Shown here in pieces: positions 1 to 8,316 of a DNA stretch of 37,020 nucleotides; position 1 is the first letter of the stretch; every line of letters begins with the position of its first letter. The position numbers and the translations under genes were made by a program. The stretch covers positions 1 through 37,020 of the forward strand of contig JAABLG010000015.1 in the NCBI GenBank assembly GCA_010604095.1, read 5' to 3'. This stretch comes from Streptococcus vestibularis. GTDB lineage: Bacteria > Bacillota > Bacilli > Lactobacillales > Streptococcaceae. The notes under the pieces were generated by a model, which was not told the DNA's origin, made no database searches, and saw nothing but the letters and a program-made list of their open reading frames with translations.

Positions 1-70
1 CTTACCTTGTCAATAACTTTTTTAAAGTTTTAATTACTTTGTTACTTGGTTGTACGCTTGAGACCTTAAT

Positions 71-99
71 AGTCTATCAAGTTTATGAACTAAAGTCAA
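71..99 (-). promoter_or_regulatory. sigma-A promoter reading out of the window
   Basis: On the minus strand a TTGACT hexamer (94-99) and a TAGACT hexamer (71-76) are separated by exactly 17 bases. The promoter lies beyond the spx terminator and points left, so it should drive the next minus-strand gene outside the window. In other streptococci the genes after spx are usually the DUF965/ireB and ruvX group, but that is inference. No ORF of note lies in bases 1-130 itself. Confidence 0.6.
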
Positions 100-131
100 T
101 ACCTTTTCTTTTCTTTATCATGAATTTCATT

Positions 132-162
132 AAAAAAGAAGATCTAGGCAATCTTCTTTTTT
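132..162 (-). terminator. rho-independent terminator of spx
   Basis: An inverted repeat AAAAAAGAAGAT / ATCTTCTTTTTT with a 7-base loop lies just after the spx stop codon. On the minus strand it ends in a T run. Its symmetry means it could also work on the plus strand. Confidence 0.8.
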
Positions 163-165
163 GTT

Positions 166-564
166 TTAAAGTGCTGCACGCATACGTGCTTGTGAATTTT
201 CGACATTACGTATTGAGCGTGGTAAGAAAGCACGAATATCATCTTCTTTATAACCCACTTGCAATCTTTTATCGTCAATTAGTATTGGACTTTTTAAGAT
301 TCTAGGGTTTTCCTGAATCAAATCAATGACTTCACTAACACTTAGTTCATCGATATCACAATTCAGAGCTTTTGCATAACGATTTTTTGATGAAACAATA
401 CTTTCAACACCGTTCTCCGTTTTTGAAAGGATATTGAGGATTTCTTCTTTTGTAAGTGGTTCTTTACCAAGGTTTTGTTCTTTATAAGGAAGTTGATGGT
501 TATTCAACCATGTTTTTGCTTTTTTACAACTTGTACAACTTGAAATTGTATAAATTTTAATCAT
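166..564 (-). CDS. spxA: Spx family transcriptional regulator (ArsC-like)
   Basis: Spx proteins bind the alpha-subunit C-terminal domain of RNA polymerase and redirect transcription under thiol and other stresses. In streptococci they also influence competence and peroxide metabolism. The 132-aa length fits the family. The redox switch CXXC is at residues 10-13 (SCTSCKK), in the thioredoxin-like fold. The ArsC/Spx region containing NPRILKSPILID lies around residues 86-97. It follows recA on the same strand but is separated by the recA terminator and a 177-base gap, so it probably has its own promoter; I could not choose one with confidence. The gap contains small hairpins (for example an ATATCT/AGATAT stem near 660-676). 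Many streptococci carry two spx paralogues; position next to recA suggests the spxA1 type, but this cannot be decided from one copy. Confidence 0.93.
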   Translation of the reverse strand: MIKIYTISSCTSCKKAKTWLNNHQLPYKEQNLGKEPLTKEEILNILSKTENGVESIVSSKNRYAKALNCDIDELSVSEVIDLIQENPRILKSPILIDDKRLQVGYKEDDIRAFLPRSIRNVENSQARMRAAL

Positions 565-712
565 GTTAATTCTCTCTTTCTGTCACATGATACTATAATC
601 TTATCACTGTCCTTTATTTTAGAAATCGGTCTAGCGACCTATTTTATACTTAAGGGATATCTTATTGAGATATTAAACATCTCTTTATTTTCAAAAACTA
701 CACTTGGACAAA

Positions 713-738
713 GAAAAAGAGCCTTTCAGCTCTTTTTC
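713..738 (-). terminator. rho-independent terminator of cinA-recA
   Basis: A perfect 10-bp stem, GAAAAAGAGC pairing with GCTCTTTTTC across a 6-base loop, sits three bases after the recA stop. The minus-strand 3' side is T-rich. Confidence 0.85.
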
Positions 739-741
739 GAC

Positions 742-1881
742 TTATTCTTCAATTTCGATTGTTGAGTCAAGGTCTAAAACGAGTTCATCTGACGTTTCGT
801 CAACCTGCTTTTCTTCAACAACATCTTCTTCATCTGGCTCAATTAAACCATAGTGTACACGTACCTTATGGTCGATTTCTTCAAAAATTTCTGGGTGATC
901 TGCTAAATATTTTTTAGCATTTTCAGATCCTTGACCAATCTTCTCACCATTGTATGAGAACCAAGCTCCTGCTTTTTGAATGATCCCTAAATCACTAGCA
1001 ATTTTAACAAGCTCACCTGTTTGTGAAATACCTTCACCATACATAATTTCAACAAAAGCTTCTTTAAATGGTGGAGCAACTTTATTTTTAACAACCTTAA
1101 TTTTGGTTTCTTTACCAACATTCTGGTCTTTCTTATCACCAGTTCCTTTGATTTGTGTATTTCCACGGACATCAAGACGTACTGACGCATAGAATTTTAG
1201 GGCACGTCCGCCAGGTGTAGTCTCTGGATTACCAAACATGATACCAACTTTTTCACGCAACTGGTTAATGAAGATAGCAATTGTCTTCGTTTTATTGATA
1301 GATGCAGAAAGCTTACGCATAGCTTGACTCATCATACGTGCTTGAAGTCCGACATGACTGTCACCAATATCTCCATCAATTTCTGCACGTGGTACCAAGG
1401 CCGCAACTGAATCAACAACAACCAAATCAACTGCACCAGAGTCAATCAGCTTACCTGCAATTTCGAGACCTTGTTCACCTGAATCAGGTTGTGACAAAAG
1501 GAGCTCATCAATATTAACACCTAGGGCTGCCGCATAAGCAGGGTCAAGAGCATGTTCGGCATCAATAAAAGCTGCGATGCCACCTTCTTTTTGTGTCTGA
1601 GCTACAGCATGAAGGGCCACAGTTGTTTTACCTGATGACTCTGGTCCGTAAATTTCGATAATACGACCTTTAGGATAACCACCTGCACCAAGAGCAATAT
1701 CCAAAGCTAGTGAGCCTGAGCTCATCACCTGAACCTTTTGCTCTGCACGCTCACCAAGGCGCATTACAGCACCCTTACCAAAATCTTTTTCAATATTTTT
1801 CAATGCATCATCAAGGGCCTTACGACGCTCATCACCGAATTTCTTAGTAATTTCTTCTGTTTTTTTTGTTTTCTTAGCCAC
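742..1881 (-). CDS. recA: RecA recombinase
   Basis: RecA is the ATP-dependent strand-exchange protein that acts in homologous recombination, SOS signalling and integration of transforming DNA. Visible motifs are Walker A GPESSGKT at residues 79-86, the Walker B segment VDLVVVDSV at 151-159, and the loop region around [10 protein letters not shown]. The C-terminus is strongly acidic, as usual. At 379 aa the length is normal for streptococci. It lies 35 bases downstream of cinA with no promoter or terminator visible between them, so the two are probably co-transcribed. Through the ComX box upstream of cinA, recA would be raised during competence, as described for pneumococcus. The start ATG follows AAGAGGAAAATAAGTGGCTA-like spacing and the N-terminus matches the family. 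Confidence 0.98.
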   Translation of the reverse strand: MAKKTKKTEEITKKFGDERRKALDDALKNIEKDFGKGAVMRLGERAEQKVQVMSSGSLALDIALGAGGYPKGRIIEIYGPESSGKTTVALHAVAQTQKEGGIAAFIDAEHALDPAYAAALGVNIDELLLSQPDSGEQGLEIAGKLIDSGAVDLVVVDSVAALVPRAEIDGDIGDSHVGLQARMMSQAMRKLSASINKTKTIAIFINQLREKVGIMFGNPETTPGGRALKFYASVRLDVRGNTQIKGTGDKKDQNVGKETKIKVVKNKVAPPFKEAFVEIMYGEGISQTGELVKIASDLGIIQKAGAWFSYNGEKIGQGSENAKKYLADHPEIFEEIDHKVRVHYGLIEPDEEDVVEEKQVDETSDELVLDLDSTIEIEE

Positions 1882-1916
1882 TTATTTTCCTCTTCTTTCT
1901 ATAGTTAAAGACAAAT

Positions 1917-3188
1917 TTAAATCAAGTTGTCTTCTTGTAATAAAGCTTGGCGAACTAGGTTAAAGGCATAGAGGGTACTAATATATCTAACATCAGAACG
2001 ACTTCTTCCACCTATAACAACCTTGATTGACCTTACTTGATTCCTATCAGCAATACCAATAAATACTGTGCCTGCTGGGTGTCCTTCTAATGAATCTGGT
2101 CCAGCTACACCGGTAAGTGCAATTCCGTAATCGCTATCTGTTTTAGCTCGAGCACCTTCTGCCATTTTTTCTGCAGTAAAATGACTAACAACACCATGTT
2201 CTTCTAATTGAGACAAAGAAATACCCAACATTTTAGATTTTTCTTCAATGCTATAGGTAACAAATCCACCTTTGAACACTTGCGAAGCTCCTGAAAAATC
2301 AGCAATACTAGCTTGAAATAAGCCAGCTGTCAAACTTTCAGCTGCAGTAATGGTTTTGCCATATTTCTTAAGCAATTGAAATGCTTCATAAGCTAAGCTA
2401 TTTGATTCTCCATATCCATAAATGAGATCGGATAGGGACTTACCATCTAAAGTTTTAGTAGAACGAATTTGTTTTTCTAAAACTTCTAATTTCTGATCTG
2501 CTTCTTCTTGCGAGGAAGCCTTGGTTGACAAGCGCAGTGTCACCTCGCCCACTTTAGCGTATGGAGCTATGGTTGGATCTGTTTGGTTAACAATAAAATC
2601 CTTCAGGATAGTAACCAATTGACTTTCTCCAACACCAAAAAATCTTAGAACTCTAGAATAAAGAGTAGTATGATTCTCTGTAAGCGCTGGAATAAGCTCT
2701 TGGTTCACCATTGGTTTGAGTTCACTTGGTGGACCAGGCAAGACGACATAAGTCACTCCTTTAGCAGTGATAATCCCCCCAACTGCTAAACCCGTGAGAT
2801 TTTGCAAGGGCACAGACCCCTCAACAATTTGCACTTGGCGTTCATTATTAGGTGTCCGTACATGTTTAGGACGAGTAGCAAAGAATCTATCCAGTTTTTT
2901 ACTTGCCTCCTCGTCAAAGACAAGTTTTTTCCCTAGAAACTTAGCCAGTGTTTGCTTGGTTAAGTCGTCCTCCGTAGGGCCAAGTCCACCACAAAGTATG
3001 ACTAAGTCACTACGTTTACTAGCTTGATCTAGAACTGAAAGAAGGCGGTTTTCATTGTCCCCTACTGCTGTGTGAAAATACACATCAATTCCTAGTTCAG
3101 CTAGTTTTTCAGATAAAAATTGGGCATTGGTATTGGTGATTTGCCCTGTAAGAATTTCAGTTCCTACTGCAATCAATTCAGCTTTCAT
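1917..3188 (-). CDS. cinA: competence/damage-inducible protein CinA
   Basis: CinA proteins combine an N-terminal molybdopterin-binding-like (COG1058) domain with a C-terminal amidase-like domain related to nicotinamide-nucleotide amidase (PncC). They are linked to NAD-derivative salvage and, in streptococci, to competence, where CinA interacts with RecA. The N-terminal motif [15 protein letters not shown] and the [11 protein letters not shown] segment (about residues 68-78) identify the first domain. TAAESLTAG and ALTGVAGPD mark the C-terminal domain. I start the gene at ATG 3188 (423 aa) rather than at the in-frame codon 36 bases upstream: AGGTGA is spaced correctly before this ATG, the family starts here, and the upstream extension overlaps the promoter. 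It precedes recA in one operon. Both a vegetative promoter and a ComX box lie upstream. Confidence 0.95.
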   Translation of the reverse strand: MKAELIAVGTEILTGQITNTNAQFLSEKLAELGIDVYFHTAVGDNENRLLSVLDQASKRSDLVILCGGLGPTEDDLTKQTLAKFLGKKLVFDEEASKKLDRFFATRPKHVRTPNNERQVQIVEGSVPLQNLTGLAVGGIITAKGVTYVVLPGPPSELKPMVNQELIPALTENHTTLYSRVLRFFGVGESQLVTILKDFIVNQTDPTIAPYAKVGEVTLRLSTKASSQEEADQKLEVLEKQIRSTKTLDGKSLSDLIYGYGESNSLAYEAFQLLKKYGKTITAAESLTAGLFQASIADFSGASQVFKGGFVTYSIEEKSKMLGISLSQLEEHGVVSHFTAEKMAEGARAKTDSDYGIALTGVAGPDSLEGHPAGTVFIGIADRNQVRSIKVVIGGRSRSDVRYISTLYAFNLVRQALLQEDNLI

Positions 3189-3205
3189 TGGTTCACCTAT
3201 ATTAT

Positions 3206-3213
3206 TATTCGTA
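3206..3213 (-). promoter_or_regulatory. ComX (cin/com) box of cinA-recA
   Basis: The minus strand reads TACGAATA, an exact match to the streptococcal ComX recognition octamer, directly preceded by a T-rich tract (ATTTTTTACG). The distance to the cinA ATG is 17 bases, so the competence-specific transcript would have a very short leader that just includes the AGGTGA ribosome-binding site. Competence control of cinA-recA is established for S. pneumoniae; here it is inferred from the site. Confidence 0.85.
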
Positions 3214-3240
3214 AAAAATCTCAAAAATATGTTTGTTTAT

Positions 3241-3269
3241 AAACTAACACGTTTTTGTCATATTGTCAA
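3241..3269 (-). promoter_or_regulatory. vegetative promoter of cinA-recA
   Basis: TTGACA (3264-3269, minus strand) is followed after 17 bases by TAGTTT (3241-3246) with an extended TGT immediately before it. It lies upstream of the ComX box and would provide basal recA expression. Confidence 0.7.
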
Positions 3270-3282
3270 TCAAATATACTCA

Positions 3283-3837
3283 TTATTTAAAGTCGCAATC
3301 ATTTTCATGATCGTTCACAAATCCTGTAGCTTGTAAAAAAGAGTAAATGGTAGTCGGGCCTAAAAATTTAAACCCTCGCTTTTTTAAATCCTTTGCTATT
3401 TGTTTAGAAAGGTCTGTTGATGATGGGACGTCCTTATATGTGGGAACGTTATTTATCAAGGGCTTCCCGTCAAAGAAATGCCAAAAATATTGGGATAGGG
3501 AGCCAAATGCATCTTGGAGTTTAAGTACTTGTTTGGCATTATTTACAGTTGCTTCTAGTTTAAGTTTGTGACGAATGATATCCGGATTTTGAAGCGCTTC
3601 TTCAAGTTCACTTAGGCTAAACTGGGCAACACACTCAATATCATAGTTATGAAAAACACGATTAAAAGCCTGACGCTTATTTAAAACCGTTAACCAGGAA
3701 AGCCCTGACTGATAACTTTCTAAGCAAAGAAGCTCAAAAAGTTTTTGATCATCAACAATAGGTTTTCCCCATTCCTTATCATGATAATCACAATAGAGTT
3801 TGTTGTCGGTTGGAACCCAACGACATCGATTGACCAT
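3283..3837 (-). CDS. tag: DNA-3-methyladenine glycosylase I
   Basis: Tag removes 3-methyladenine from alkylated DNA, the first step of base excision repair. The N-terminus MVNRCRWVPTDNKLYCDYHD, followed by KEWGKP, is the hallmark of the family. The early Cys and His residues belong to the zinc site together with late His/Cys residues (FVNDHENDC near the C-terminus). WLTVLNKRQAFNRVF and KFLGPTTIYSFLQATG are further conserved segments. Length 184 aa is normal. It starts 8 bases after the ruvA stop, so it is co-transcribed with ruvA. The vegetative promoter of cinA begins right after its end. Confidence 0.95.
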   Translation of the reverse strand: MVNRCRWVPTDNKLYCDYHDKEWGKPIVDDQKLFELLCLESYQSGLSWLTVLNKRQAFNRVFHNYDIECVAQFSLSELEEALQNPDIIRHKLKLEATVNNAKQVLKLQDAFGSLSQYFWHFFDGKPLINNVPTYKDVPSSTDLSKQIAKDLKKRGFKFLGPTTIYSFLQATGFVNDHENDCDFK

Positions 3838-3845
3838 TGCTTACC

Positions 3846-4436
3846 TCACTTCATCAACATTTTAAGAGCTGACTTAATATATTGCTCTGCTGTTTCATTG
3901 GTACCCTCAAAAAAGGCTTTCACTTTCTTAAGCTCTGTGGCTTTGTAACCAAGAGCAAGCAAGGCTTCCATAGCTTCATCCAACTGATGATTCCCTGCAG
4001 GCTGATTTGGTGTGGCTTTGGTCGTTTCTGCTGGTAATTCTGCAAATTTTCCTGCCAGATCCAGAACCATTTGTTGAGCAGTCTTTTTACCAATCTTTGG
4101 AAATTTCATCAAGTACTTAATGTCACTATTATCAACGGCAGCAACAAGTCCTTGATTATCATCTACGGCAACAATGGCTAGGGCAGTCGTCGGTCCTATT
4201 CCAGAAACCGAAATAAGCTTAAGGAAAACTTCTTTTTCATCTTCAGTATGGAAACCAAAAAGAAGGTGGGCATCATCTCTAATAACCTGATGAAGATAGA
4301 CTTGGATAGTCTGATTCATTTGGTCAGAAAAACTATAGGGATTTGCTACAGTGACAATGTAACCTAGACCGTTTGCTTCTATAACGATATACTTGGCAGT
4401 AATTTTTACTAGAGTTCCCTTGATGTAATCATACAT
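3846..4436 (-). CDS. ruvA: Holliday junction branch migration protein RuvA
   Basis: RuvA forms the tetramer that binds four-way junctions and loads the RuvB motor. The 196-aa protein shows the N-terminal OB-fold ([20 protein letters not shown]), the helix-hairpin-helix region ([13 protein letters not shown] around residues 78-90 and [16 protein letters not shown] around 113-128) and the small C-terminal RuvB-binding domain ([16 protein letters not shown]). It is the first gene of a ruvA-tag pair. An AT-rich TATAAA-containing stretch lies about 50 bases upstream, but no convincing -35 was found. ruvB is not in the window, as is usual for streptococci, where ruvA and ruvB are unlinked. Confidence 0.97.
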   Translation of the reverse strand: MYDYIKGTLVKITAKYIVIEANGLGYIVTVANPYSFSDQMNQTIQVYLHQVIRDDAHLLFGFHTEDEKEVFLKLISVSGIGPTTALAIVAVDDNQGLVAAVDNSDIKYLMKFPKIGKKTAQQMVLDLAGKFAELPAETTKATPNQPAGNHQLDEAMEALLALGYKATELKKVKAFFEGTNETAEQYIKSALKMLMK

Positions 4437-4554
4437 AGTGTGTAATTTCCTTTCTCGTTCGTATCTTCAATGGATTACTTTATCATTTTATATTGGTAAG
4501 ATAATTGTCTTGAGTGTCCATCTTGTCCTCTCAAGGACTGCTGTACTATTGTAA

Positions 4555-4579
4555 CAAAAAATCCACTCGAAAGTGGATT
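4555..4579 (-). terminator. terminator after the 73-aa membrane protein gene
   Basis: ATCCACT (4561-4567) and AGTGGAT (4572-4578) form a hairpin with a 4-base loop. On the minus strand it is followed by TTTTTT. Confidence 0.75.
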
Positions 4580-4593
4580 CTGTTTGCTCTATT

Positions 4594-4815
4594 TTAAGGA
4601 TGACTACTCGTCTTTAAAATATCAATAATCATCTTCAAGCCTAAGAGAACATATGTTGAAATACCTAAGGTGAGGGCAATGCTAGACACGTTTACTAGAG
4701 TATTCTCAAAACTTGGTCGACCTAACCAAGCTAAAATGTAGAAAATCAAGCTAGTCGCTAAAAATGTTAAGCCAACAAGTAAAAAGTATTTATTAGTTTT
4801 TGTTAGGTGTCTCAT
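4594..4815 (-). CDS. small two-helix membrane protein, unknown function
   Basis: I do not recognise a family. The 73-aa product has a short basic N-terminus (MRHLTKTNK), a first hydrophobic segment (about residues 10-31, FLLVGLTFLATSLIFYILAW), a polar link, and a second hydrophobic segment (about 41-65). This suggests two membrane helices with a short exposed hairpin. The start is ATG 4815 with AGGAGG seven bases upstream; GTG at 4818 is in frame and also possible. It is a single gene: a terminator follows, and mutL ends 131 bases upstream. A perfect ComX octamer at 4918-4925 is about 100 bases upstream, so it may be a late competence gene. A vegetative-looking TATAAT overlaps the same region. 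Confidence 0.65.
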   Translation of the reverse strand: MRHLTKTNKYFLLVGLTFLATSLIFYILAWLGRPSFENTLVNVSSIALTLGISTYVLLGLKMIIDILKTSSHP

Positions 4816-4898
4816 CACTCTACCTCCTAACTTAAAAATCAGGCAATCATCCTACAATGATATGCTAAAACATTAGAAGATTCCTTATCTTCACCACT

Positions 4899-4925
4899 AT
4901 TATAAATCTAACATGCCTATTCGTA
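4899..4925 (-). promoter_or_regulatory. ComX-type box, overlapping a possible sigma-A promoter
   Basis: The minus strand reads TACGAATA at 4918-4925, with a seven-T tract about 10 bases further upstream. Downstream of it TATAAT (4899-4904) is spaced 17 bases from a TTTACG -35-like hexamer that overlaps the octamer. The site lies between the mutL stop and the 73-aa membrane protein gene. Which of the two promoters is used cannot be told from sequence. Confidence 0.55.
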
Positions 4926-4945
4926 AAGCAAGACCAAAAAAAGTT

Positions 4946-6889
4946 TTAATACTTACCTAGGTCACGTAGACTCGTATGATTTTCTTGGATACGACGGAAC
5001 ATTTTTTCCATATCGGACTTGGTAAAGTTGACAAGAACTGGACGTCCATGAGGGCAATTGTAGGGATTTTTACACTGGGCAAGCTGTACCAGTAGATCAC
5101 GCGCAGAGTAATCATCCAGAGCATGATTGGCCTTGATTGAACGTTTACAACTCATCATGATAGCTAACTCAGCACGATATGTCTTGACGGATACTTCATT
5201 CGTCAAAAGAAGCATGTCGCACATCTCATATACTGCAGATTCGATTTCTTCTTCCTTCATCCAGATAGGATGTTCACGAAGAATGAAGGTGTTATTTCCA
5301 TAAGGCTCTAGATAGATACCAACCTGGTTAAGAAGGGGCATTTTTTCTTGTAAGCTAATGTAATCTGAACCTAAAAATTCAAAGAGATAGGGAACCAAGA
5401 GCTGTTGTAAACTACTGTCAACCTCACCAATCTTTTCGCGATAGTACTCATACTTGACACGTTCTTGGGCAGCATGCTGGTCAATGATGTAAAGTCCACC
5501 TTGTCCTTGTGCAAAGAGATAGGTTCCATGCATCTGACCAAAAAACTCCAACTCAGGGAAGGTTGATGTTTCCTCATTGTCCAGATTTTCAAGCATGCGC
5601 TTCATTTTCGACTTGTTTTTATAATCAAGTTTTTCGTGTTCGTTATCACCTTCATCTACCGAACGCTGTGCCTGTTTTACAGTTGGCTTCGCCTTGCTTT
5701 CATCCGGTGTTGCTATAGACTTGGACTCTGATACTAGAGGTTTGATATCTTCTTGGACAGTCTCTGGTTTAACAAAGAAATCATTACGACTGCTATCATA
5801 ATAAAGATTGGTTTGTTTGAGAGGTAAACTCGTTTGAACTGGTTTAGCTACACCTCTAGTACTTGACTTAGCTAGATTTTCAAGGGCGTCAGGGATCAAA
5901 TCATGCTCTCTAAGGCTTTGAGCAATGGCAGAGCTGATGAGAGCCATAAGCTCCTTTTCTTTAGAGATACGTACTTCCTGCTTTGTTGGGTGAACATTGA
6001 CATCAGCCAAATAAGGATCAATTTGAATATCAATAACCGCAATAGGGAAGCGTCCCACCATAAGTTTAGAACCATAACCATCAAAAATAGCACGGTTAAG
6101 CAAAAAGTTTTTAATATAACGTCCGTTAATGAGAATCGTGATGTAGTTACGATTCGCACGAGTTAATTCAGGAAGACTAACATAGCCAGAAACTTCAAAA
6201 TCAAGGTCAGAATTTGAAATTTCCACCATTTTTTTAGCCGTTGTCAAACCATAAATCCCGGCAATAGCTTGACGGAGGTCTCCAGTACCTGATGTCTGTG
6301 TCAACTGACGACCGTCATTAAACAAGGTAAAGGCAACCTCAGGATGAGCTAGACTCAGACGATTGACAACATCGACAATATGAGCCAACTCAGCCTGTAA
6401 ACTCTTCATATACTTGAGACGAGCTGGGGTGTTATAAAATAAGTTTTCAACGGTAATCTTTGTTCCCACTGGGGTTGAAATAGGAGCCTGACTCTCAATT
6501 TCTCCACCTTTGGTAACCAGTTTAGTCCCGTAGGCTTCTCCATCCGCTGCGGTCACAATAGTTAGGCGACTGATAGAAGCTATTGATGGCAGGGCTTCAC
6601 CTCGAAAACCAAGAGTTCGAATACGAAAGAGATCTCCTTGATTTTTGATTTTACTCGTTGCATGACGGCGCAAACTCATGGCTACATCAGCTTGAGCCAT
6701 TCCTTCGCCATTGTCTGTGATTTGAATTTTTGAGAGGCCTGATTCTTCAACTTCAATGGTAATCTGGGTGCTACCTGCATCAATAGCATTTTCCACCAAC
6801 TCTTTGACAACACTGGCTGGGCGCTCTACGACCTCACCAGCAGCAATCTGATTGGCTAGCACCTCAGGCAATTCGATGATTTTTGGCAT
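4946..6889 (-). CDS. mutL: DNA mismatch repair protein MutL
   Basis: MutL couples mismatch recognition by MutS to strand removal. The GHKL ATPase motifs are clear: ENAIDAG (33-39), DNGEGM (59-64) and GFRGEAL (94-100). A long low-conservation linker (about 340-440) leads to the C-terminal dimerisation/endonuclease domain. This carries [12 protein letters not shown] from residue 470, an exact DQHA(X)2E(X)4E metal motif, and CPHGRP around 612-617. The protein should therefore be a nicking MutL, as expected where MutH and Dam are absent. Length 647 aa is normal. It lies 49 bases after a small membrane-protein gene that shares its promoter at 7271-7299. In contrast to many streptococci, mutS is not adjacent: a LytTR pair separates them. 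Confidence 0.98.
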   Translation of the reverse strand: MPKIIELPEVLANQIAAGEVVERPASVVKELVENAIDAGSTQITIEVEESGLSKIQITDNGEGMAQADVAMSLRRHATSKIKNQGDLFRIRTLGFRGEALPSIASISRLTIVTAADGEAYGTKLVTKGGEIESQAPISTPVGTKITVENLFYNTPARLKYMKSLQAELAHIVDVVNRLSLAHPEVAFTLFNDGRQLTQTSGTGDLRQAIAGIYGLTTAKKMVEISNSDLDFEVSGYVSLPELTRANRNYITILINGRYIKNFLLNRAIFDGYGSKLMVGRFPIAVIDIQIDPYLADVNVHPTKQEVRISKEKELMALISSAIAQSLREHDLIPDALENLAKSSTRGVAKPVQTSLPLKQTNLYYDSSRNDFFVKPETVQEDIKPLVSESKSIATPDESKAKPTVKQAQRSVDEGDNEHEKLDYKNKSKMKRMLENLDNEETSTFPELEFFGQMHGTYLFAQGQGGLYIIDQHAAQERVKYEYYREKIGEVDSSLQQLLVPYLFEFLGSDYISLQEKMPLLNQVGIYLEPYGNNTFILREHPIWMKEEEIESAVYEMCDMLLLTNEVSVKTYRAELAIMMSCKRSIKANHALDDYSARDLLVQLAQCKNPYNCPHGRPVLVNFTKSDMEKMFRRIQENHTSLRDLGKY

Positions 6890-6938
6890 AATTATTTTCC
6901 CTTCTAAAAAGTTGAGAGACTACTGTTTCTAACTGTTA

Positions 6939-7241
6939 CTAATGCTTACTATACAACCATAACTCACACACAACTGTTAGCCAAGATAAGGCTGTGGCTA
7001 TAACAATCATATCTCCATGACGAAGGTTGAACCAAATGAGCCCAGAAAAAATCAAGAGGTAGATGACTTGGAAAATCCATTGATAGGTTTTGGTAAAGCT
7101 TGTCGAATCCATAAACTGCTTCACGAAGAAATAAAGCAAGAGCAAGTTCAGTGTTAGTGACTTTTCAAAAGGTGTAAAAAAGCTCAAAATTAGACTACAG
7201 GCAAGAAAAATTCCTGCTAGCCACTTCATTATAGATTTCAT
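6939..7241 (-). CDS. small multi-helix membrane protein, unknown function
   Basis: The 100-aa product is mostly hydrophobic. There are three to four predicted membrane segments: about residues 6-25 (WLAGIFLACSLILSFF), 29-42, 56-72 (IFQVIYLLIFSGLIWF) and 78-95. No catalytic motif is seen and I do not recognise a family. The start ATG 7241 has GAGG six to seven bases upstream; a second Met at residue 5 is an alternative. It is the first gene of a unit with mutL and is transcribed from a strong promoter at 7271-7299. That promoter borders the direct repeats of the divergent LytTR operon, so its expression, and that of mutL, may be touched by the regulator. Confidence 0.6.
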   Translation of the reverse strand: MKSIMKWLAGIFLACSLILSFFTPFEKSLTLNLLLLYFFVKQFMDSTSFTKTYQWIFQVIYLLIFSGLIWFNLRHGDMIVIATALSWLTVVCELWLYSKH

Positions 7242-7270
7242 GTGATTACCTCGTCAGTACGTTTTCATTA

Positions 7271-7299
7271 AGTATAGGGGTTTTCTAAAATATTTTCAA
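7271..7299 (-). promoter_or_regulatory. promoter of the small membrane protein-mutL unit
   Basis: TTGAAA (7294-7299) and TATACT (7271-7276) on the minus strand are separated by 17 bases, a near-consensus sigma-A promoter. The predicted leader is about 25 bases. Confidence 0.75.
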
Positions 7300-7300
7300 C

Positions 7301-7331
7301 CACTTAGACACCATATAGGACCACATAGACA
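7301..7331 (+). promoter_or_regulatory. direct-repeat operator, probably for the LytTR regulator
   Basis: Two 10-bp direct repeats, CACTTAGACA (7301-7310) and CACATAGACA (7322-7331), differ at one base and are 21 bp apart start to start. LytTR domains typically bind paired direct repeats two helical turns apart. The repeats lie 7 bp upstream of the -35 of the LytTR operon and directly next to the -35 of the divergent membrane protein-mutL promoter. Confidence 0.6.
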
Positions 7332-7338
7332 AGTGCTA

Positions 7339-7367
7339 TTGCTGTGGGCTAGTAAATAGTGTTTAAT
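7339..7367 (+). promoter_or_regulatory. promoter of the LytTR-DUF3021 operon
   Basis: TTGCTG (7339-7344) and TTTAAT (7362-7367) are separated by 17 bases. The -35 is weak, as expected for a promoter that needs an activator bound at the repeats just upstream. The leader also contains a perfect 14-bp palindrome (7382-7395). Confidence 0.5.
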
Positions 7368-7381
7368 AAAGGTGTGGAAGG

Positions 7382-7395
7382 GAGGAGGCCTCCTC
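7382..7395. repeat. 14-bp perfect palindrome in the LytTR operon leader
   Basis: GAGGAGGCCTCCTC is a perfect inverted repeat 24 bases before the LytTR start codon. In RNA, its half GGGAGGAGG resembles a strong Shine-Dalgarno sequence that is not followed by a start codon. It could be an operator or an mRNA structure. No function can be assigned. Confidence 0.5.
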
Positions 7396-7419
7396 AATTA
7401 CAAATAAGAAAGGATAGTT

Positions 7420-7857
7420 ATGAAAATAAAAGTTCAGATTGACTCAGCATTTCAAGAAGAAATATTGCAGATTCAGGCTCCTGGTCGGACGCCTAAGATT
7501 CAGCAAGTCGTCGAGTTTGTCGAAAGTTTGGATAGCAACCACCGACTCAAAGGAAAAAAAGATGGCGAAACTTACCTCATCGAACCTGATGCTATTTCCA
7601 GAATTTACATCGAAAATCGTCAAGTTCTAGCTGAAACTACTCAAGGAGAGTATCACTTAGGCCTACGTCTCTATCAAGTTTTAGAAAAACTGCCATCACA
7701 TTTTCTCAAAATCTCACAATCAGAGATTGTCAACCTCAAAGAAATTGAACGTTTCAACATCACCCCTAACGGCCTCGTCGAAATTCACCTTAAAAACAAG
7801 GAAACCACCTACTCATCACGCCGTTACCTAAAAGCAATAAAGGAGAAATTACAATGA
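7420..7857 (+). CDS. LytTR DNA-binding domain regulator (no receiver domain)
   Basis: The 145-aa protein has the LytTR fold in its C-terminal two thirds. The sequence KKDGETYLIEPDAISRIYIENRQVLAETTQGEYHL (broken here only by reading) leads to LPSHFLKISQSEIVNLKEI, the usual DNA-recognition part, and ends with SSRRYLKAIKEKL. There is no phospho-acceptor receiver domain, so it is not a classical response regulator. It overlaps by ATGA with the downstream DUF3021 membrane protein, an arrangement seen for LytTR regulatory systems. In those systems a membrane partner restrains the regulator; HdrRM and BrsRM of S. mutans are the best known, though their membrane partners need not be homologous. Direct repeats and a promoter upstream suggest autoregulation. 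RBS AAAGGA is well spaced before ATG 7420. Confidence 0.85.
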   Translation: MKIKVQIDSAFQEEILQIQAPGRTPKIQQVVEFVESLDSNHRLKGKKDGETYLIEPDAISRIYIENRQVLAETTQGEYHLGLRLYQVLEKLPSHFLKISQSEIVNLKEIERFNITPNGLVEIHLKNKETTYSSRRYLKAIKEKLQ

Positions 7858-8309
7858 AAAAACAATTTTTTAAATCAGGCACAGTTGGTATCCTTATTGG
7901 ACTAGTCGTATCCATGGTTATGTCTCTTATCTGGGCGCCAAGCTACATGCCCCTAAATCCTCACTCAGCCATTGGACAATGGATGACCTCACATCAGATT
8001 CACGGATCCTTCGTATTGGCCTACTGCCTTATCACTTGGTTTGCTATCGGTATTCTTTTTGAAGTCGCTAGTTATATTTTCCGTAAGGCTGAATGGAGTT
8101 TGCTTCGTGCAACCCTCACTCACTATGCCTTGACTTGCATCGGTTTCATTCCACTAGCTACCCTCAGCGGATGGTTTCCTCTACGTTTGGCTTTCTACTT
8201 GGAACTCGTCATTGAATTCAGCCTTATCTATCTCATCGTTTGGGTCATCTCTTATTGGAAAATGAAAAAAGAAATTGAGAAACTGAATCAAGAATTAAAA
8301 CATCTATAA
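7854..8309 (+). CDS. DUF3021 family membrane protein, probable LytTR partner
   Basis: This 151-aa protein has four hydrophobic segments: about residues 11-29 (GILIGLVVSMVMSLIWA), 51-71 (FVLAYCLITWFAIGILF), 88-108 and 112-134. It ends in a charged, coiled-coil-like tail (YWKMKKEIEKLNQELKHL). That layout matches DUF3021, found almost always beside stand-alone LytTR regulators. Translation is coupled to the upstream gene by a 4-base ATGA overlap. The likely role is an integral-membrane modulator of the LytTR protein, sensing an unknown cue; this is inferred from the pairing. Confidence 0.8.
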   Translation: MKKQFFKSGTVGILIGLVVSMVMSLIWAPSYMPLNPHSAIGQWMTSHQIHGSFVLAYCLITWFAIGILFEVASYIFRKAEWSLLRATLTHYALTCIGFIPLATLSGWFPLRLAFYLELVIEFSLIYLIVWVISYWKMKKEIEKLNQELKHL

Positions 8310-8316
8310 AAGACAA

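Noticed and set aside
4456..4463. ComX-like TACGAACG upstream of ruvA
   Set aside because: Only 6 of 8 positions match and no T-tract precedes it.
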